Positions 47,511 through 56,202 of a DNA stretch of 64,000 nt are shown here, one piece after another. The stretch covers positions 196,848 through 260,847 of the forward strand of contig JAJDZD010000072.1 in the NCBI GenBank assembly GCA_022824865.1, given 5' to 3'. The DNA comes from Chloroflexota bacterium. Its GTDB lineage: Bacteria > Chloroflexota > UBA11872. The position numbers and the translations under genes were made by a program. The notes beneath the pieces were generated by a model. The model had not been told where the DNA came from. It ran no database searches and saw only the letters and a program-made list of their open reading frames with translations. The stretch's first letter is position 1. Every line of letters starts with the position of its first letter.

Positions 47511-48353
47511 ATGGGCACCATTGTTGCGAAGGGGCCGTTTGCCCCAGCCCGAAACGTCGCGGCGGCCTCGCGCGAACTGCTGTCGTACGCCGACTTGCTG
47601 CAGAACCTGGTCGTACGTGATCTGAAAGTTCGCTATCGCGGATCCGTGCTTGGGTTTGCCTGGGCCTTGCTCAACCCCCTGCTGATGATGGGTGTCTTCA
47701 CGCTGGTCTTTCAGGTCTTGGCCAAAACGGACCCGATCGAGCGATATCCCTTCTTTCTGCTCAGCGCGTTGGTCCCCTGGCTGTTCACCCAGCACGCGGT
47801 GACGACGGCGATGCGCAGCGTGACCTCCAACGCCTTGCTCATCAAGAAGGTCTACTTTCCGCGTGAATTACTGCCGCTGAGCGCGGTGTTGGCCAGCTTC
47901 ATCAACTTTGTGCTGGCGTACGTGGTCTTCTGGCTGGTGGCGCTCCCGTTTGGGGTTGGCGTGACCCGGACCATGCTGGCCGTGCCGCTGGTGATGCTGC
48001 TGCACCTGGTCTTTGTGCTGGGACTCGGCCTGCTGCTGGCGACGGTGAACGTGTTTTTCCGCGACACGGAGCACATCGTTGAGGTTGGAATGCTGGCCTG
48101 GTTTTTCCTGACGCCCATCTTCTATGCCATGTCCATCGTTCCAAACAACACGGTGCTGGGACTGGACATTCACCGATGGGTCTTCATGCTCAATCCCATG
48201 GCGACCCTCGTAACGGACTACCGCTACGCGTTTATGTGGGGATTCCCGCCCATCCGGCATTCGCTGGTGACGATCGTGACCGCGCTGGTGCTGCTGGGCG
48301 TGGGGTGGTGGATGTTCCGCCGGCTCGCGAGCCGCTTCGCGGAAGAACTCTAG
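47511..48353 (+). CDS. ABC-2 polysaccharide export permease (Wzm-like)
   Basis: 280-aa inner-membrane permease for export of a lipid-linked glycan. It has the family opening ...LLQNLVVRDLKVRYRGSVLGFAWALLNPLLMM and the conserved YFPRELLPLSAVLASFINF, with about six spans. The C-terminal LNPMATLVTDYR is also typical. ATG 47511 is preferred over an upstream ATG at 47478, which lies in the leader hairpin region. Its ATPase is encoded at 49030-50736, separated by a gene on the opposite strand. Confidence 0.9.
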   Translation: MGTIVAKGPFAPARNVAAASRELLSYADLLQNLVVRDLKVRYRGSVLGFAWALLNPLLMMGVFTLVFQVLAKTDPIERYPFFLLSALVPWLFTQHAVTTAMRSVTSNALLIKKVYFPRELLPLSAVLASFINFVLAYVVFWLVALPFGVGVTRTMLAVPLVMLLHLVFVLGLGLLLATVNVFFRDTEHIVEVGMLAWFFLTPIFYAMSIVPNNTVLGLDIHRWVFMLNPMATLVTDYRYAFMWGFPPIRHSLVTIVTALVLLGVGWWMFRRLASRFAEEL

Positions 48354-48477
48354 GCCTCATGGAAGAACGCGAGTGTTCGGAGCGCGCATGCCAACGCGAA
48401 CGCCCGGCATCGCCTCACCATCGCCGCGTTCCGTCCTTCAGGCCGTTGGTATTTGAGGCGTCAGCGTGATCTTCCGC

Positions 48478-48939
48478 TCAGCGTACCGGGAAGAAGATGT
48501 CCGTCCGCCACTTCGACGTGTCGGGCTCGGCGCCGGGGTCAGTGACGTAGACCTCCCAGGGCGCATCGGCAGGTTCGAGCCCTTGCGAGCCCATCCACTC
48601 GGTCAGCGCCGACCATGTCTGCGGGAGGCTCTCGTAGGGACCCATGTGCGTGACGGTGGCGACGGTTCCGGCGGGCAACTCGCCTGCTTGAATGCGACTC
48701 GTGCCCTCGAGGGCCGACGCCACGGGCATTCCGCATTCGAGGTCGACCGTGTGGCCGTCCATGCTGTGATAGCGGGAGAAGGGCATCCCGGCAGGATTCT
48801 GGCCACATTGTTGAATGTATCCGTAAACCTCGCCGAACAACGACCCCATGAGATCGCTGAGTTCGTCCATGGTGCTGGTGGCTCGGATTCCCAGGATGGG
48901 TTGGGATTCAACCTGCCGTGTCTCGAAACTCAGCGACAT
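48478..48939 (-). CDS. GyrI-like / effector-binding domain protein
   Basis: 153-aa stand-alone SOUL/GyrI-like domain, as found in AraC-type effector-binding modules. The repeated beta-alpha-beta-beta pattern shows as PILGIRATSTMDELSDLMGSLFGEVYGYI and VATVTHMGPYESLPQTWSALTEWM. These bind small cationic or hydrophobic ligands, or in GyrI a protein target. It is the only minus-strand gene in the right-hand glycan cluster and separates wzm from wzt. Its ligand is unknown. Confidence 0.82.
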   Translation of the reverse strand: MSLSFETRQVESQPILGIRATSTMDELSDLMGSLFGEVYGYIQQCGQNPAGMPFSRYHSMDGHTVDLECGMPVASALEGTSRIQAGELPAGTVATVTHMGPYESLPQTWSALTEWMGSQGLEPADAPWEVYVTDPGAEPDTSKWRTDIFFPVR

Positions 48940-49029
48940 CGCGCATCTCTCCTATTCGGCAGCCAACCGACGGCCGGTCAAACTCGGCGTCAGGCCAGCG
49001 TAGGTCGACGATCGGAAGTCAGAGTCTAA

Positions 49030-50736
49030 ATGCCATCCGCCATCGAACTTCGAGGCGTGCGAAAGCGCTTCAGGATCCGGCATGAGGCCGCCCGTTCGTG
49101 GCAGGGCATGGCACTGGCGTTGCTCGGTCGCCGACGCATCGAACACGAAGAGTTCTGGGCGCTAGACGGCGTCGACCTGGACGTGGCCGCGGGCGAAACG
49201 CTGGGCATCATCGGCCCAAACGGCTCGGGTAAGACTACGATTCTCAAGCTGCTGGCACGCACCATTGAACCGACAACCGGCGATGTGGTCGCGCGCGGCA
49301 AGGTGTTCGGACTACTCGAACTCGGCGCGGGCATGCATCCAGACCTTACGGGGCGGGAGAACATCTTCCTTAACGGTTCGTTCCTGGGCATCGAGCGTCA
49401 GGAAATGCGGCAGCTCTACGACCGCATCGTGGCCTTTGCCGAATTGGACCGCTTTATTGACACGCCGGTTCGCCACTACTCGTCGGGCATGTTCATGCGG
49501 CTTGGGTTTTCGATTGCAATCAACGTCGATCCGGACATCTTGCTGATCGACGAGGTGCTGGCGGTCGGAGACGCGCGCTTCACGGCCAAGTGCTATGAGG
49601 CGCTGGCTGAGATCAAGGCCCGCGGGCGCACGCTGGTTTTTGTGTCCCACGATCCGATCCAGGTGCGCCGCTTCTGCGACCGTGTGCTGTGGATCGACCG
49701 GGGGAAGACTCAGGCGCTGGGCGACCCGCGCGATGTGATTCAGCAGTATCTGCAGCACATGCGCGGTTCGGAAGCATTGACGGCTTCCGAGCAAGAGTCA
49801 CCAGCGCCCGACCCGGGCGGCGAGCGTCTGCGGATCCGAGCGGCAACGGTTGCCGATAGCGCCACCGGTGTCGAGAGCTACGCCTTTCTTCCCGGCGGCG
49901 TGATGCGCTTGGAATTGGAGCTGGAGGCGGACGACTACCTTGACGACGTGGTGGTTGGATGCGCCGTCCGGCGAAGCGACGGCCTGCTCGTGCACGAGAC
50001 TTCCACGGCGGCAACCCTCGGACCGACCGCTCTGCAGCCGGGACGAACGCGCGTGGAATGCTCACTTGGACCGCTGCCGCTCGGACCTGGAAGCTATCAG
50101 CTATCGCTGGGCGTGTGGCCGTCCGAGAATCGAAGACGTCCGTACTACATGTGGCCTGACGCCATCACGATATTCGTCGGCAAGGCGACGGTCTCTCAGC
50201 GCGGCGTGGCCGTGGTGCCGTCGCAATGGAGGGTCTCGATAGCACCGCCTGAGGGCGAACTGCAATCCACTCTGCCGCCAATCGCCCAGCCGGACATGCT
50301 CACGGAGGCGGCCGGGCCATTCTGGACGCCACCTCCAGAGAAGCTGGTCATGGGCGCGCGCGAATCTGAATGGCTCGGCGAAGGCTGGTTCCCGGCGGAA
50401 AACTGGCCGCCGCGCGTGCGGTGGACCAGCGAGCGCGCCGTGGCGTACGTCTGCCAGGATGTTGGTCAGGGATCGCTGGTGCTCTCCGCCTGCCGTCCGC
50501 TGCATGGCCGCGCACAGGCCCAGGGCCGGGTAAGCCTCAATGGACTTCACATCGCAACATTCCAATTCCACGGGATGGACTTCGAGGACGTGGTGGTGCC
50601 GCTGGATCCGGTTACATCGCCTACGTCGCACGAGCTGGTGATTGAAGTCGACGATGCCCTGGTGCCTGCCGAGGTTGGCCTGGACACGGACACTCGCCCG
50701 CTCGGCATCGCCGTGCGCTCAATCCGGGTGGAATGA
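49030..50736 (+). CDS. ABC polysaccharide export ATPase (Wzt-like) with two C-terminal beta-sandwich domains
   Basis: 568 aa. The ATPase domain (1-240) has Walker A GPNGSGKTT, signature YSSGMFMRLGFSIA, Walker B ILLIDEVLAVGD and H-loop FVSHD. Residues about 265-400 form the usual Wzt carbohydrate-binding jelly roll (YAFLPGGVMRLELELEAD; YQLSLGVW). A further module from about 440 to the C-terminus starts GWFPAENWPPRVRWTSERA and ends DTRPLGIAVRSIRV. It is extra relative to standard Wzt and resembles insertions in the next two genes. The Wzt domain selects the finished glycan for export. ATGA overlap with the GT2 gene. Confidence 0.88.
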   Translation: MPSAIELRGVRKRFRIRHEAARSWQGMALALLGRRRIEHEEFWALDGVDLDVAAGETLGIIGPNGSGKTTILKLLARTIEPTTGDVVARGKVFGLLELGAGMHPDLTGRENIFLNGSFLGIERQEMRQLYDRIVAFAELDRFIDTPVRHYSSGMFMRLGFSIAINVDPDILLIDEVLAVGDARFTAKCYEALAEIKARGRTLVFVSHDPIQVRRFCDRVLWIDRGKTQALGDPRDVIQQYLQHMRGSEALTASEQESPAPDPGGERLRIRAATVADSATGVESYAFLPGGVMRLELELEADDYLDDVVVGCAVRRSDGLLVHETSTAATLGPTALQPGRTRVECSLGPLPLGPGSYQLSLGVWPSENRRRPYYMWPDAITIFVGKATVSQRGVAVVPSQWRVSIAPPEGELQSTLPPIAQPDMLTEAAGPFWTPPPEKLVMGARESEWLGEGWFPAENWPPRVRWTSERAVAYVCQDVGQGSLVLSACRPLHGRAQAQGRVSLNGLHIATFQFHGMDFEDVVVPLDPVTSPTSHELVIEVDDALVPAEVGLDTDTRPLGIAVRSIRVE

Positions 50737-52094
50737 CCACGGACCATCCGCCCGTTCGGATCGTCGTGCTCAACTACAACGGCGCCGGTCGGATCGAGCG
50801 CTGCCTGGAGCGATTGCTCGCTACTCGTTATCCCGACTTCCGCATAACGGTGGTGGACAACGCCTCGACCGATGGCTCGCCAGCGAGCATCGAACAAGCG
50901 TATCCCGAGGTTGAGCTGATCGAGAATGGTGCCAACCTGGGGTTCTCGCGAGGCAACAACCGCGCACTGCGGGCTGCAAGCGAGCCGTACCTGGGACTGC
51001 TGAACCCGGACACCGAGGTAGAGCCCGACTGGTTGCAGCCGCTGGTGGCACGCCTCGCCGGCGACCCGCTGGCCGGCGGCGTGGGGGCCAAGCTGCTGCA
51101 TCAGCACGACCGGCTTCCGCTGCGGTTGAACGTCCCGACGTTTTCGCCGCCGCCACCGGACGCTCGGCAGCTCGGCGTCCGCTTCTACGGCGCGGAGTCA
51201 CGAGCGGGCGCCGCCGACGTGATCGGCGGCGCCCATGGTGTGGAACTGAATGCCTACGGCCACCCGTTTCGCTGGACCGAGGCCGAACTTGAGCTCGCCG
51301 TACCGGTACGTGACGGGGCAACGACGCTATCCGTGGACTTGGCCTCGGGCGACGGACGGGCGCCGGTCGCGATAAGCGTTCGCGCCGGCGACCAGCCGCT
51401 GGTCGAGACTCGGGTGCCGACCGAGCGCACGACGCTGCAGATCGACTTGAGCGCCGACGTGGTGAGGCGGCTGGCGCGGCCGGCGATTGAATGTGCCGGC
51501 ATCAGGCCGCTGGCTGACGGTTCGATGCGCGATCGTGGAACGCACCTCCTAGCGGGCGTTCCCTGGTCGGCCTGGGACGATGCCTCCTACAACCGGCCGC
51601 GGGAAGTCTTCGCCGTCAAGGGCGCGGCCGTGCTCTATCGGCGGGCGATGCTGGAGGCACTGGACTACCTGGACGACGGCATCTTTATGTACTACGAGGA
51701 TGCGGACCTTGCCTGGCGCGCCCGACGCCGGGGTTGGCGGTTCTGGTACGAGCCTGCATCCGTCGTTCGCCACGAACACGCGGCGCTCAGTCGGGAGTGG
51801 TCGCCGGGATTCGTCCGCAACGTTGAGTTCGGCAAGCTGCGGATGCTCGGAAAAAACGCGCCGCCATCGTGGGTGAGCCGGCACGCGGCGACCGCTTTGA
51901 AGTTTGCCTCAGGCGACTTCCGGAATGCGTTGGTCCTACGCGACGTGGAAGCGGCGCGCCGAGTGGCGGCGCGCCTCCGGGCACTCGGTGACGCCGCCCT
52001 GGCCGGGCCGAGAACCTGGCGGCTGCGGGGCCAGGAAGCGCGCCTTGCCCCGCTGGACGGTCGTGAGTTGCGTCCGTTCCTTGAGTCGTCGTGA
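50733..52094 (+). CDS. Family 2 glycosyltransferase with inserted beta-sandwich module
   Basis: 453-aa rhamnosyltransferase-like GT2. VRIVVLNYNGAGRIERCL and VVDNASTDGSPAS open the GT-A domain; GLLNPDTEVEPDW holds the DxD-type motif. The acceptor-side motif IFMYYEDADLAWRARRRGW lies near residue 310. Between them, about residues 125-280, is an insertion not found in ordinary members. It contains DARQLGVRF and then HPFRWTEAELELAVP with beta-strand-like alternation, similar to the Wzt C-terminal module. Coupled to wzt (ATGA) and to the next GT4 gene (GTGA). Confidence 0.85.
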   Translation: MTTDHPPVRIVVLNYNGAGRIERCLERLLATRYPDFRITVVDNASTDGSPASIEQAYPEVELIENGANLGFSRGNNRALRAASEPYLGLLNPDTEVEPDWLQPLVARLAGDPLAGGVGAKLLHQHDRLPLRLNVPTFSPPPPDARQLGVRFYGAESRAGAADVIGGAHGVELNAYGHPFRWTEAELELAVPVRDGATTLSVDLASGDGRAPVAISVRAGDQPLVETRVPTERTTLQIDLSADVVRRLARPAIECAGIRPLADGSMRDRGTHLLAGVPWSAWDDASYNRPREVFAVKGAAVLYRRAMLEALDYLDDGIFMYYEDADLAWRARRRGWRFWYEPASVVRHEHAALSREWSPGFVRNVEFGKLRMLGKNAPPSWVSRHAATALKFASGDFRNALVLRDVEAARRVAARLRALGDAALAGPRTWRLRGQEARLAPLDGRELRPFLESS

Positions 52095-53671
52095 AGGCAG
52101 CGGTCTACAACCGCTGGCTGCACGAGAAGGGAGGGGGCGAGCGTCACGCCGTCATGGCGGCGCGCGTCCTGGCCGAGCGCTTCGACACCGAACTCATCAC
52201 GCATCGCCCGATTGAGCGCGACGCCCTGGCGGATGCCCTGCACATCAATCTGGATCAGATTGGTGTGCGCGTGATTCCGGCGCTCCCGCCCAATCGGTTT
52301 GCCGAGGTCACTCGCGAGTACGACCTATTCGTCAACTCGTCGTTTATGACCAACCAACCATCGGCAGCGCGCCATAGCGTGATGCTCGTGCTCTTCCCAT
52401 CACCAATCGATCGCACGTGGCCCGAGCGAATGCGTCAGACCGTCGGCCGGTTCCTCAAGCGACAGCTGCTGTTGCCCGAATGGAGCGACGGGTTCTACGA
52501 CGTGCAAGAGCTTGGCCGCGGGTGGTTTCGGTACACGACCGATCACGCTCGCGTCAGACTGCGCGTGCCCCGCGGCCGCGGGCCGGTGCCCATCGACATT
52601 GTGGCCGGAAACTTCAGGCCCGACGAACGCTTGCCGGTCCGTTGCCTGGCGGACGGGCACCTGGTAGCCGAACACGCGTTTGCACCGCGTCCGGGCCACT
52701 TTGAGACGTGGCGCATCAGTCTTGACCGCCGATATGTGAAAGATGGATTCGCCAATCTGCTGCTGATGTCGCCGACCAGGAATCCGGCCGAAGAGACGGC
52801 CGAGGCGGACAATCGCGAGATCGGCCTGGCCGTTACCGACGTTCGGGTGCGCCATCCCCGGCACTTTCTCTATGAGCTTCTGTTCCGTCGCGCGTTGCCG
52901 GAACTGGGCTGGCGTCTGGAGTGGTTGCCGGAGCCGCATTCATTGGCCAATCTCGATACGTACGATCTGATCTGTCCGATCTCGGCGTACAGCCGCACGT
53001 GGATGGAAACCTACTGGCAACGTAGCGGGCCACTGCTGTATCCGCCGGTGGATACGAGTTGGGCGGAACCTCGTGCCAAGTCGCGATCGATTTTGAGCGT
53101 CGGTCGCTTCTTTCGCGGCTCGCACGAGAAGAAGCACGGCGTGCTGATCGATCAGTTCAAGCAGATGTGCCGCGATGGTTTGGAGGGCTGGACGCTGCGC
53201 TTGGCCGGCCATCAGAGTCGACGAGATGCTGATCTGGCCTACACCGACGATTTGCGCCGGCGTGCGGAAGGGTATCCGGTTGAGTTTGCCGTCGATGCCC
53301 CGTTCAAGGACTTGCAGCGCCTTTACGGTGAAGCGCAGATCTACTGGCACGCCGCCGGGTACGGTGAGAGGGTCAATCGCAATCCGATCAAGTTTGAGCA
53401 CTTTGGGATTTCCGTGGTGGAGGCCATGGCCAATGCGGTCGTGCCAGTCGTGCTGAATCAGGGTGGACCACCTGAAGTCGTTCACGACGGACAGGACGGT
53501 TTTCTCTGGACCACGACCAGCGAGCTGCGCGAGCGGACGTGGAGCCTTATCCGGGATCAGGAATTGCGAGGCCGCATGGCGACGCAGGCCAGCCGCTCAA
53601 GCCAGCGCTTCAACACGTCGGCGTTTCGGGATCGACTTAACGATCTGGTCACGAATCTCGTTGGCCAGTAG
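52091..53671 (+). CDS. Family 4 glycosyltransferase with inserted beta-sandwich module
   Basis: 526-aa GT-B enzyme, longer than the usual 370-400 aa. The N-terminal Rossmann part (AAVYNRWLHEKGGGERH...) is interrupted at about residues 135-252 by a beta-rich module. It starts at GRGWFRYTTDHARVRLRVP and ends DNREIGLAVTDVRV, matching the Wzt C-terminal module by eye. The GT4 donor domain resumes with SVGRFFRGSHEKKH and FEHFGISVVEAMANAVVPVV, which carries the EX7E-type signature. GTG 52091 overlaps the GT2 stop as GTGA. Confidence 0.85.
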   Translation: MKAAVYNRWLHEKGGGERHAVMAARVLAERFDTELITHRPIERDALADALHINLDQIGVRVIPALPPNRFAEVTREYDLFVNSSFMTNQPSAARHSVMLVLFPSPIDRTWPERMRQTVGRFLKRQLLLPEWSDGFYDVQELGRGWFRYTTDHARVRLRVPRGRGPVPIDIVAGNFRPDERLPVRCLADGHLVAEHAFAPRPGHFETWRISLDRRYVKDGFANLLLMSPTRNPAEETAEADNREIGLAVTDVRVRHPRHFLYELLFRRALPELGWRLEWLPEPHSLANLDTYDLICPISAYSRTWMETYWQRSGPLLYPPVDTSWAEPRAKSRSILSVGRFFRGSHEKKHGVLIDQFKQMCRDGLEGWTLRLAGHQSRRDADLAYTDDLRRRAEGYPVEFAVDAPFKDLQRLYGEAQIYWHAAGYGERVNRNPIKFEHFGISVVEAMANAVVPVVLNQGGPPEVVHDGQDGFLWTTTSELRERTWSLIRDQELRGRMATQASRSSQRFNTSAFRDRLNDLVTNLVGQ

Positions 53672-53695
53672 TCGCGCCCACATCCGGGCTGTCGC

Positions 53696-55942
53696 ATGAC
53701 GCATGTGCGCCGCCTGATGGGTTGGGGCCGGGCGCGCCCTGTGTTTCTGCTGTTCCTCTTCGCCTTCACGTTCTATTCGATGAGCCTGGGCCCGGCGCGG
53801 AACGGCTCGGGCTACAGCGCGGACGGAACGTTTGCGTTCGAAATGGCCAAGAGCGTGATGATTGATCGAGGTCACGCGTATCTGCGCGACCAGAACAGGA
53901 ACTTCGCTCGCTGGGGCGTGGGCTTGCCGACGGCGTTTATGCCGATCGTGGCGTTTGCCGAGCCGCTGGCCAAGCAAGCGCCGCAGCGGGACCGCATTCC
54001 CCTGGGCGAGTACGACGTCCTGCTGGTGAATCAGCCCGCACTCGGCGGGACACCGGGACCAGATGTCCGGCGAGAGCTTCTTCTCGAAATCGAACCCGGG
54101 TCCTACGACCGACTTGCGCTGGTGTCGCACAGCGGGCTGAGCGCCGGCTTTATGCAGGGGACTGAGATCGCGCGGCTCGAGCTCACCGACGCCTCGGGAC
54201 TATCCACCGAGCATCCAATCCGAGTCGGCATCGAAACCGCAGAGTGGGCCTACGACCGTGGCGACGTGCGCGCCGTGATTCAGCACGATCAACCGCCACC
54301 GGTGGCGCGTCACATCGGCAACGCGCGCGCCTATTACTACGGAGCGACCTGGCGCTTCGACTCGCCCCGGCAACTCGAGTCGGCGCGAATCACTTATTTG
54401 CTGCCGGACGGCAATTTCTATGTCGATGGCGTGGCGCTGCGGTCAACCGACGGGAGTTGGATCGACGGGCCCGGGGTCGGTCGCGTCTGGTCGGAACGGC
54501 AAAACCGCGAGTTCTTCCGACGCATCTGGGTGGCGTTGGCGAACGCGTTTGTATCGGCCCTTGGAGTCGTGCTCGTGGTGCGGATTGTGCGACGGCTGAA
54601 TTACAGCGAGCGCGTGGCTCTTGTCAGCGGACTGATTTACGCCGTCGGAACGATGGCCTGGCCCTACGCCAAGTTCGACTTTTCCGAGCCGCTGGTTACC
54701 ACGCTGCTATTGGCGGCGGTATGGCTCTTGCTGGTGCACGGCTCGACCGGACGGCATCGTTATGCACTACTGGCCGGACTCGTGGCGTTCGCGGCGGTGC
54801 TGACGAAGTACGTCAGCGTGATCGCCGTGCCGATCCTGCTGGCCGGACTTGTGATTGGCGCCAGGTCGGAGCGTACGTGGAGGGAGACCCTCCGGCACTC
54901 GATTCGACCGGCGCTTCTGTTTTCGGCGCCGTTTCTGGTCGTCATTCCGCCGGGCCTCGCGGCGGCGGCAGTGCTGTTCGACTTCCACCTGCTGTACGTG
55001 AGTGAACTCATCGGCGGTTTGCAGAGGGGCTGGCTGGAACTGCCGTTTCGACTGGGACTCGTCGGCCTCATCAGCAGCTGGGGTAAAGGTGTGCTCTGGT
55101 ACAACCCGATTCTGCTGGTCACGTTGCCGGTGCTGCCCTGGTTCATTCGTCGCCATGGCTGGCGGTCGCTCGTATTCGTGGGCATCCCGATCGCCTACGC
55201 CCTGCTCTACAGTCGCAAGCAGGTCTGGTACGGCGGCAATACCTGGGGCCCGCGCTACCTGGTTCCGGCGCTTCCGCTGCTGGTGATCGTGGGGGCCCCG
55301 CTACTTGAGCGAATTCTTGAGCGAGCGCGTACCTGGCTGCCAGGCGTGGTACTGGCCGGTGTGGTCCTCGTCAGCGCCAGCGTGCAATTCATGGGCGTTT
55401 CCAAGGACTTCATCTCTTACCTGGATCTCTTTCAGCAGCAGGTTGCGGGTGCGGTGCCGCTGAATGGCGCGGTTTACGGCGGCGCTGACTATCAGCCGTG
55501 GTCGTCGATCCAACCTGAAGGCGACTTCGCGGCGGTGCTCTATGCGTACCAGTTCTCACCGTTACTGGCCCATGCCTGGCTCCTCAGAGCCGACGCCGTC
55601 AACCTGATTGCGCCCGACCGAACGGATTGGTTGGCCGACGCTCTGGGCCGCACGCCATGGCTCCGCTTTGGGATCGATGCCGTGCCCCCGAATCCCGAAC
55701 ATGGCCTAGGGCTGGACTTCTGGTCGCTAAGCCTCACGGAGAGTTTTCTGGCCTATCCGGGAGTCCTGTTTTGGGTGGCTGCACTTCTGCTGGTCCTGCA
55801 ATTCACCGCGCTGGGGGCCTGGATAGGCGTCAGCGGTCGAATCTGGCCCTCCGCGCGCGGCGTGAGGTCTATCCGTTTTCTCTCGATTGGCGCGTTTGCC
55901 GCCCTGTTGATTAGCTTTGACACGCTGCATTTCATGCTCTAG
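53696..55942 (+). CDS. GT-C-like polytopic membrane protein with large periplasmic insertion
   Basis: 748 aa, about eleven hydrophobic spans; resembles PMT/ArnT-type glycosyltransferases using lipid-linked sugars. One span (about 17-31) is followed by GYSADGTFAFEMAKS with an Asp typical of the first catalytic loop. A roughly 170-residue beta-rich extracytoplasmic domain (about 105-275, containing GIETAEWAYDRGDVRA) comes next. WYGGNTWGPRYLVPALPLL near residue 510 is a recurrent motif of this group. It could decorate or attach the exported glycan outside the membrane. Starts 24 bp after the GT4 gene. Confidence 0.75.
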   Translation: MTHVRRLMGWGRARPVFLLFLFAFTFYSMSLGPARNGSGYSADGTFAFEMAKSVMIDRGHAYLRDQNRNFARWGVGLPTAFMPIVAFAEPLAKQAPQRDRIPLGEYDVLLVNQPALGGTPGPDVRRELLLEIEPGSYDRLALVSHSGLSAGFMQGTEIARLELTDASGLSTEHPIRVGIETAEWAYDRGDVRAVIQHDQPPPVARHIGNARAYYYGATWRFDSPRQLESARITYLLPDGNFYVDGVALRSTDGSWIDGPGVGRVWSERQNREFFRRIWVALANAFVSALGVVLVVRIVRRLNYSERVALVSGLIYAVGTMAWPYAKFDFSEPLVTTLLLAAVWLLLVHGSTGRHRYALLAGLVAFAAVLTKYVSVIAVPILLAGLVIGARSERTWRETLRHSIRPALLFSAPFLVVIPPGLAAAAVLFDFHLLYVSELIGGLQRGWLELPFRLGLVGLISSWGKGVLWYNPILLVTLPVLPWFIRRHGWRSLVFVGIPIAYALLYSRKQVWYGGNTWGPRYLVPALPLLVIVGAPLLERILERARTWLPGVVLAGVVLVSASVQFMGVSKDFISYLDLFQQQVAGAVPLNGAVYGGADYQPWSSIQPEGDFAAVLYAYQFSPLLAHAWLLRADAVNLIAPDRTDWLADALGRTPWLRFGIDAVPPNPEHGLGLDFWSLSLTESFLAYPGVLFWVAALLLVLQFTALGAWIGVSGRIWPSARGVRSIRFLSIGAFAALLISFDTLHFML

Positions 55943-55971
55943 CTTCAAAATGAAGGGAGCAGGCGACACTA

Positions 55972-56202
55972 ATGGCTGATTCGGACGCGACGTCCGCGCC
56001 GCCGCTCATTCCAGACGACTTCCTGGCGATTCTGCGCTGCGTGAATGACGATCATCCGCGCGATGACGGCGTATTGCGCATCGCGGGCACCTTCCTGGTC
56101 TGCACGGTCTGCGGTTATCGATACAAAGTCGAGGACGGGATTCCGAACATGCTTTGGGAGGACGCGATCCCACCGAGACGCGAAGAAGCCCCCCGCTCGT
56201 GA
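55972..56202 (+). CDS. Trm112/UPF0434-like small protein
   Basis: 76 aa. The Trm112-type core ends VCTVCGYRYKVEDGIPNML, one CxxC with the family's DGIP motif. The first knuckle is altered to CVNDDH, so zinc binding, if any, would use Cys/His. GAAGGGAG lies just before ATG 55972. The stop overlaps the radical SAM gene's GTG (GTGA), implying co-synthesis. Trm112-like proteins often partner with methyltransferases or stabilise enzymes; here it may be an accessory of the radical SAM protein. Confidence 0.75.
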   Translation: MADSDATSAPPLIPDDFLAILRCVNDDHPRDDGVLRIAGTFLVCTVCGYRYKVEDGIPNMLWEDAIPPRREEAPRS

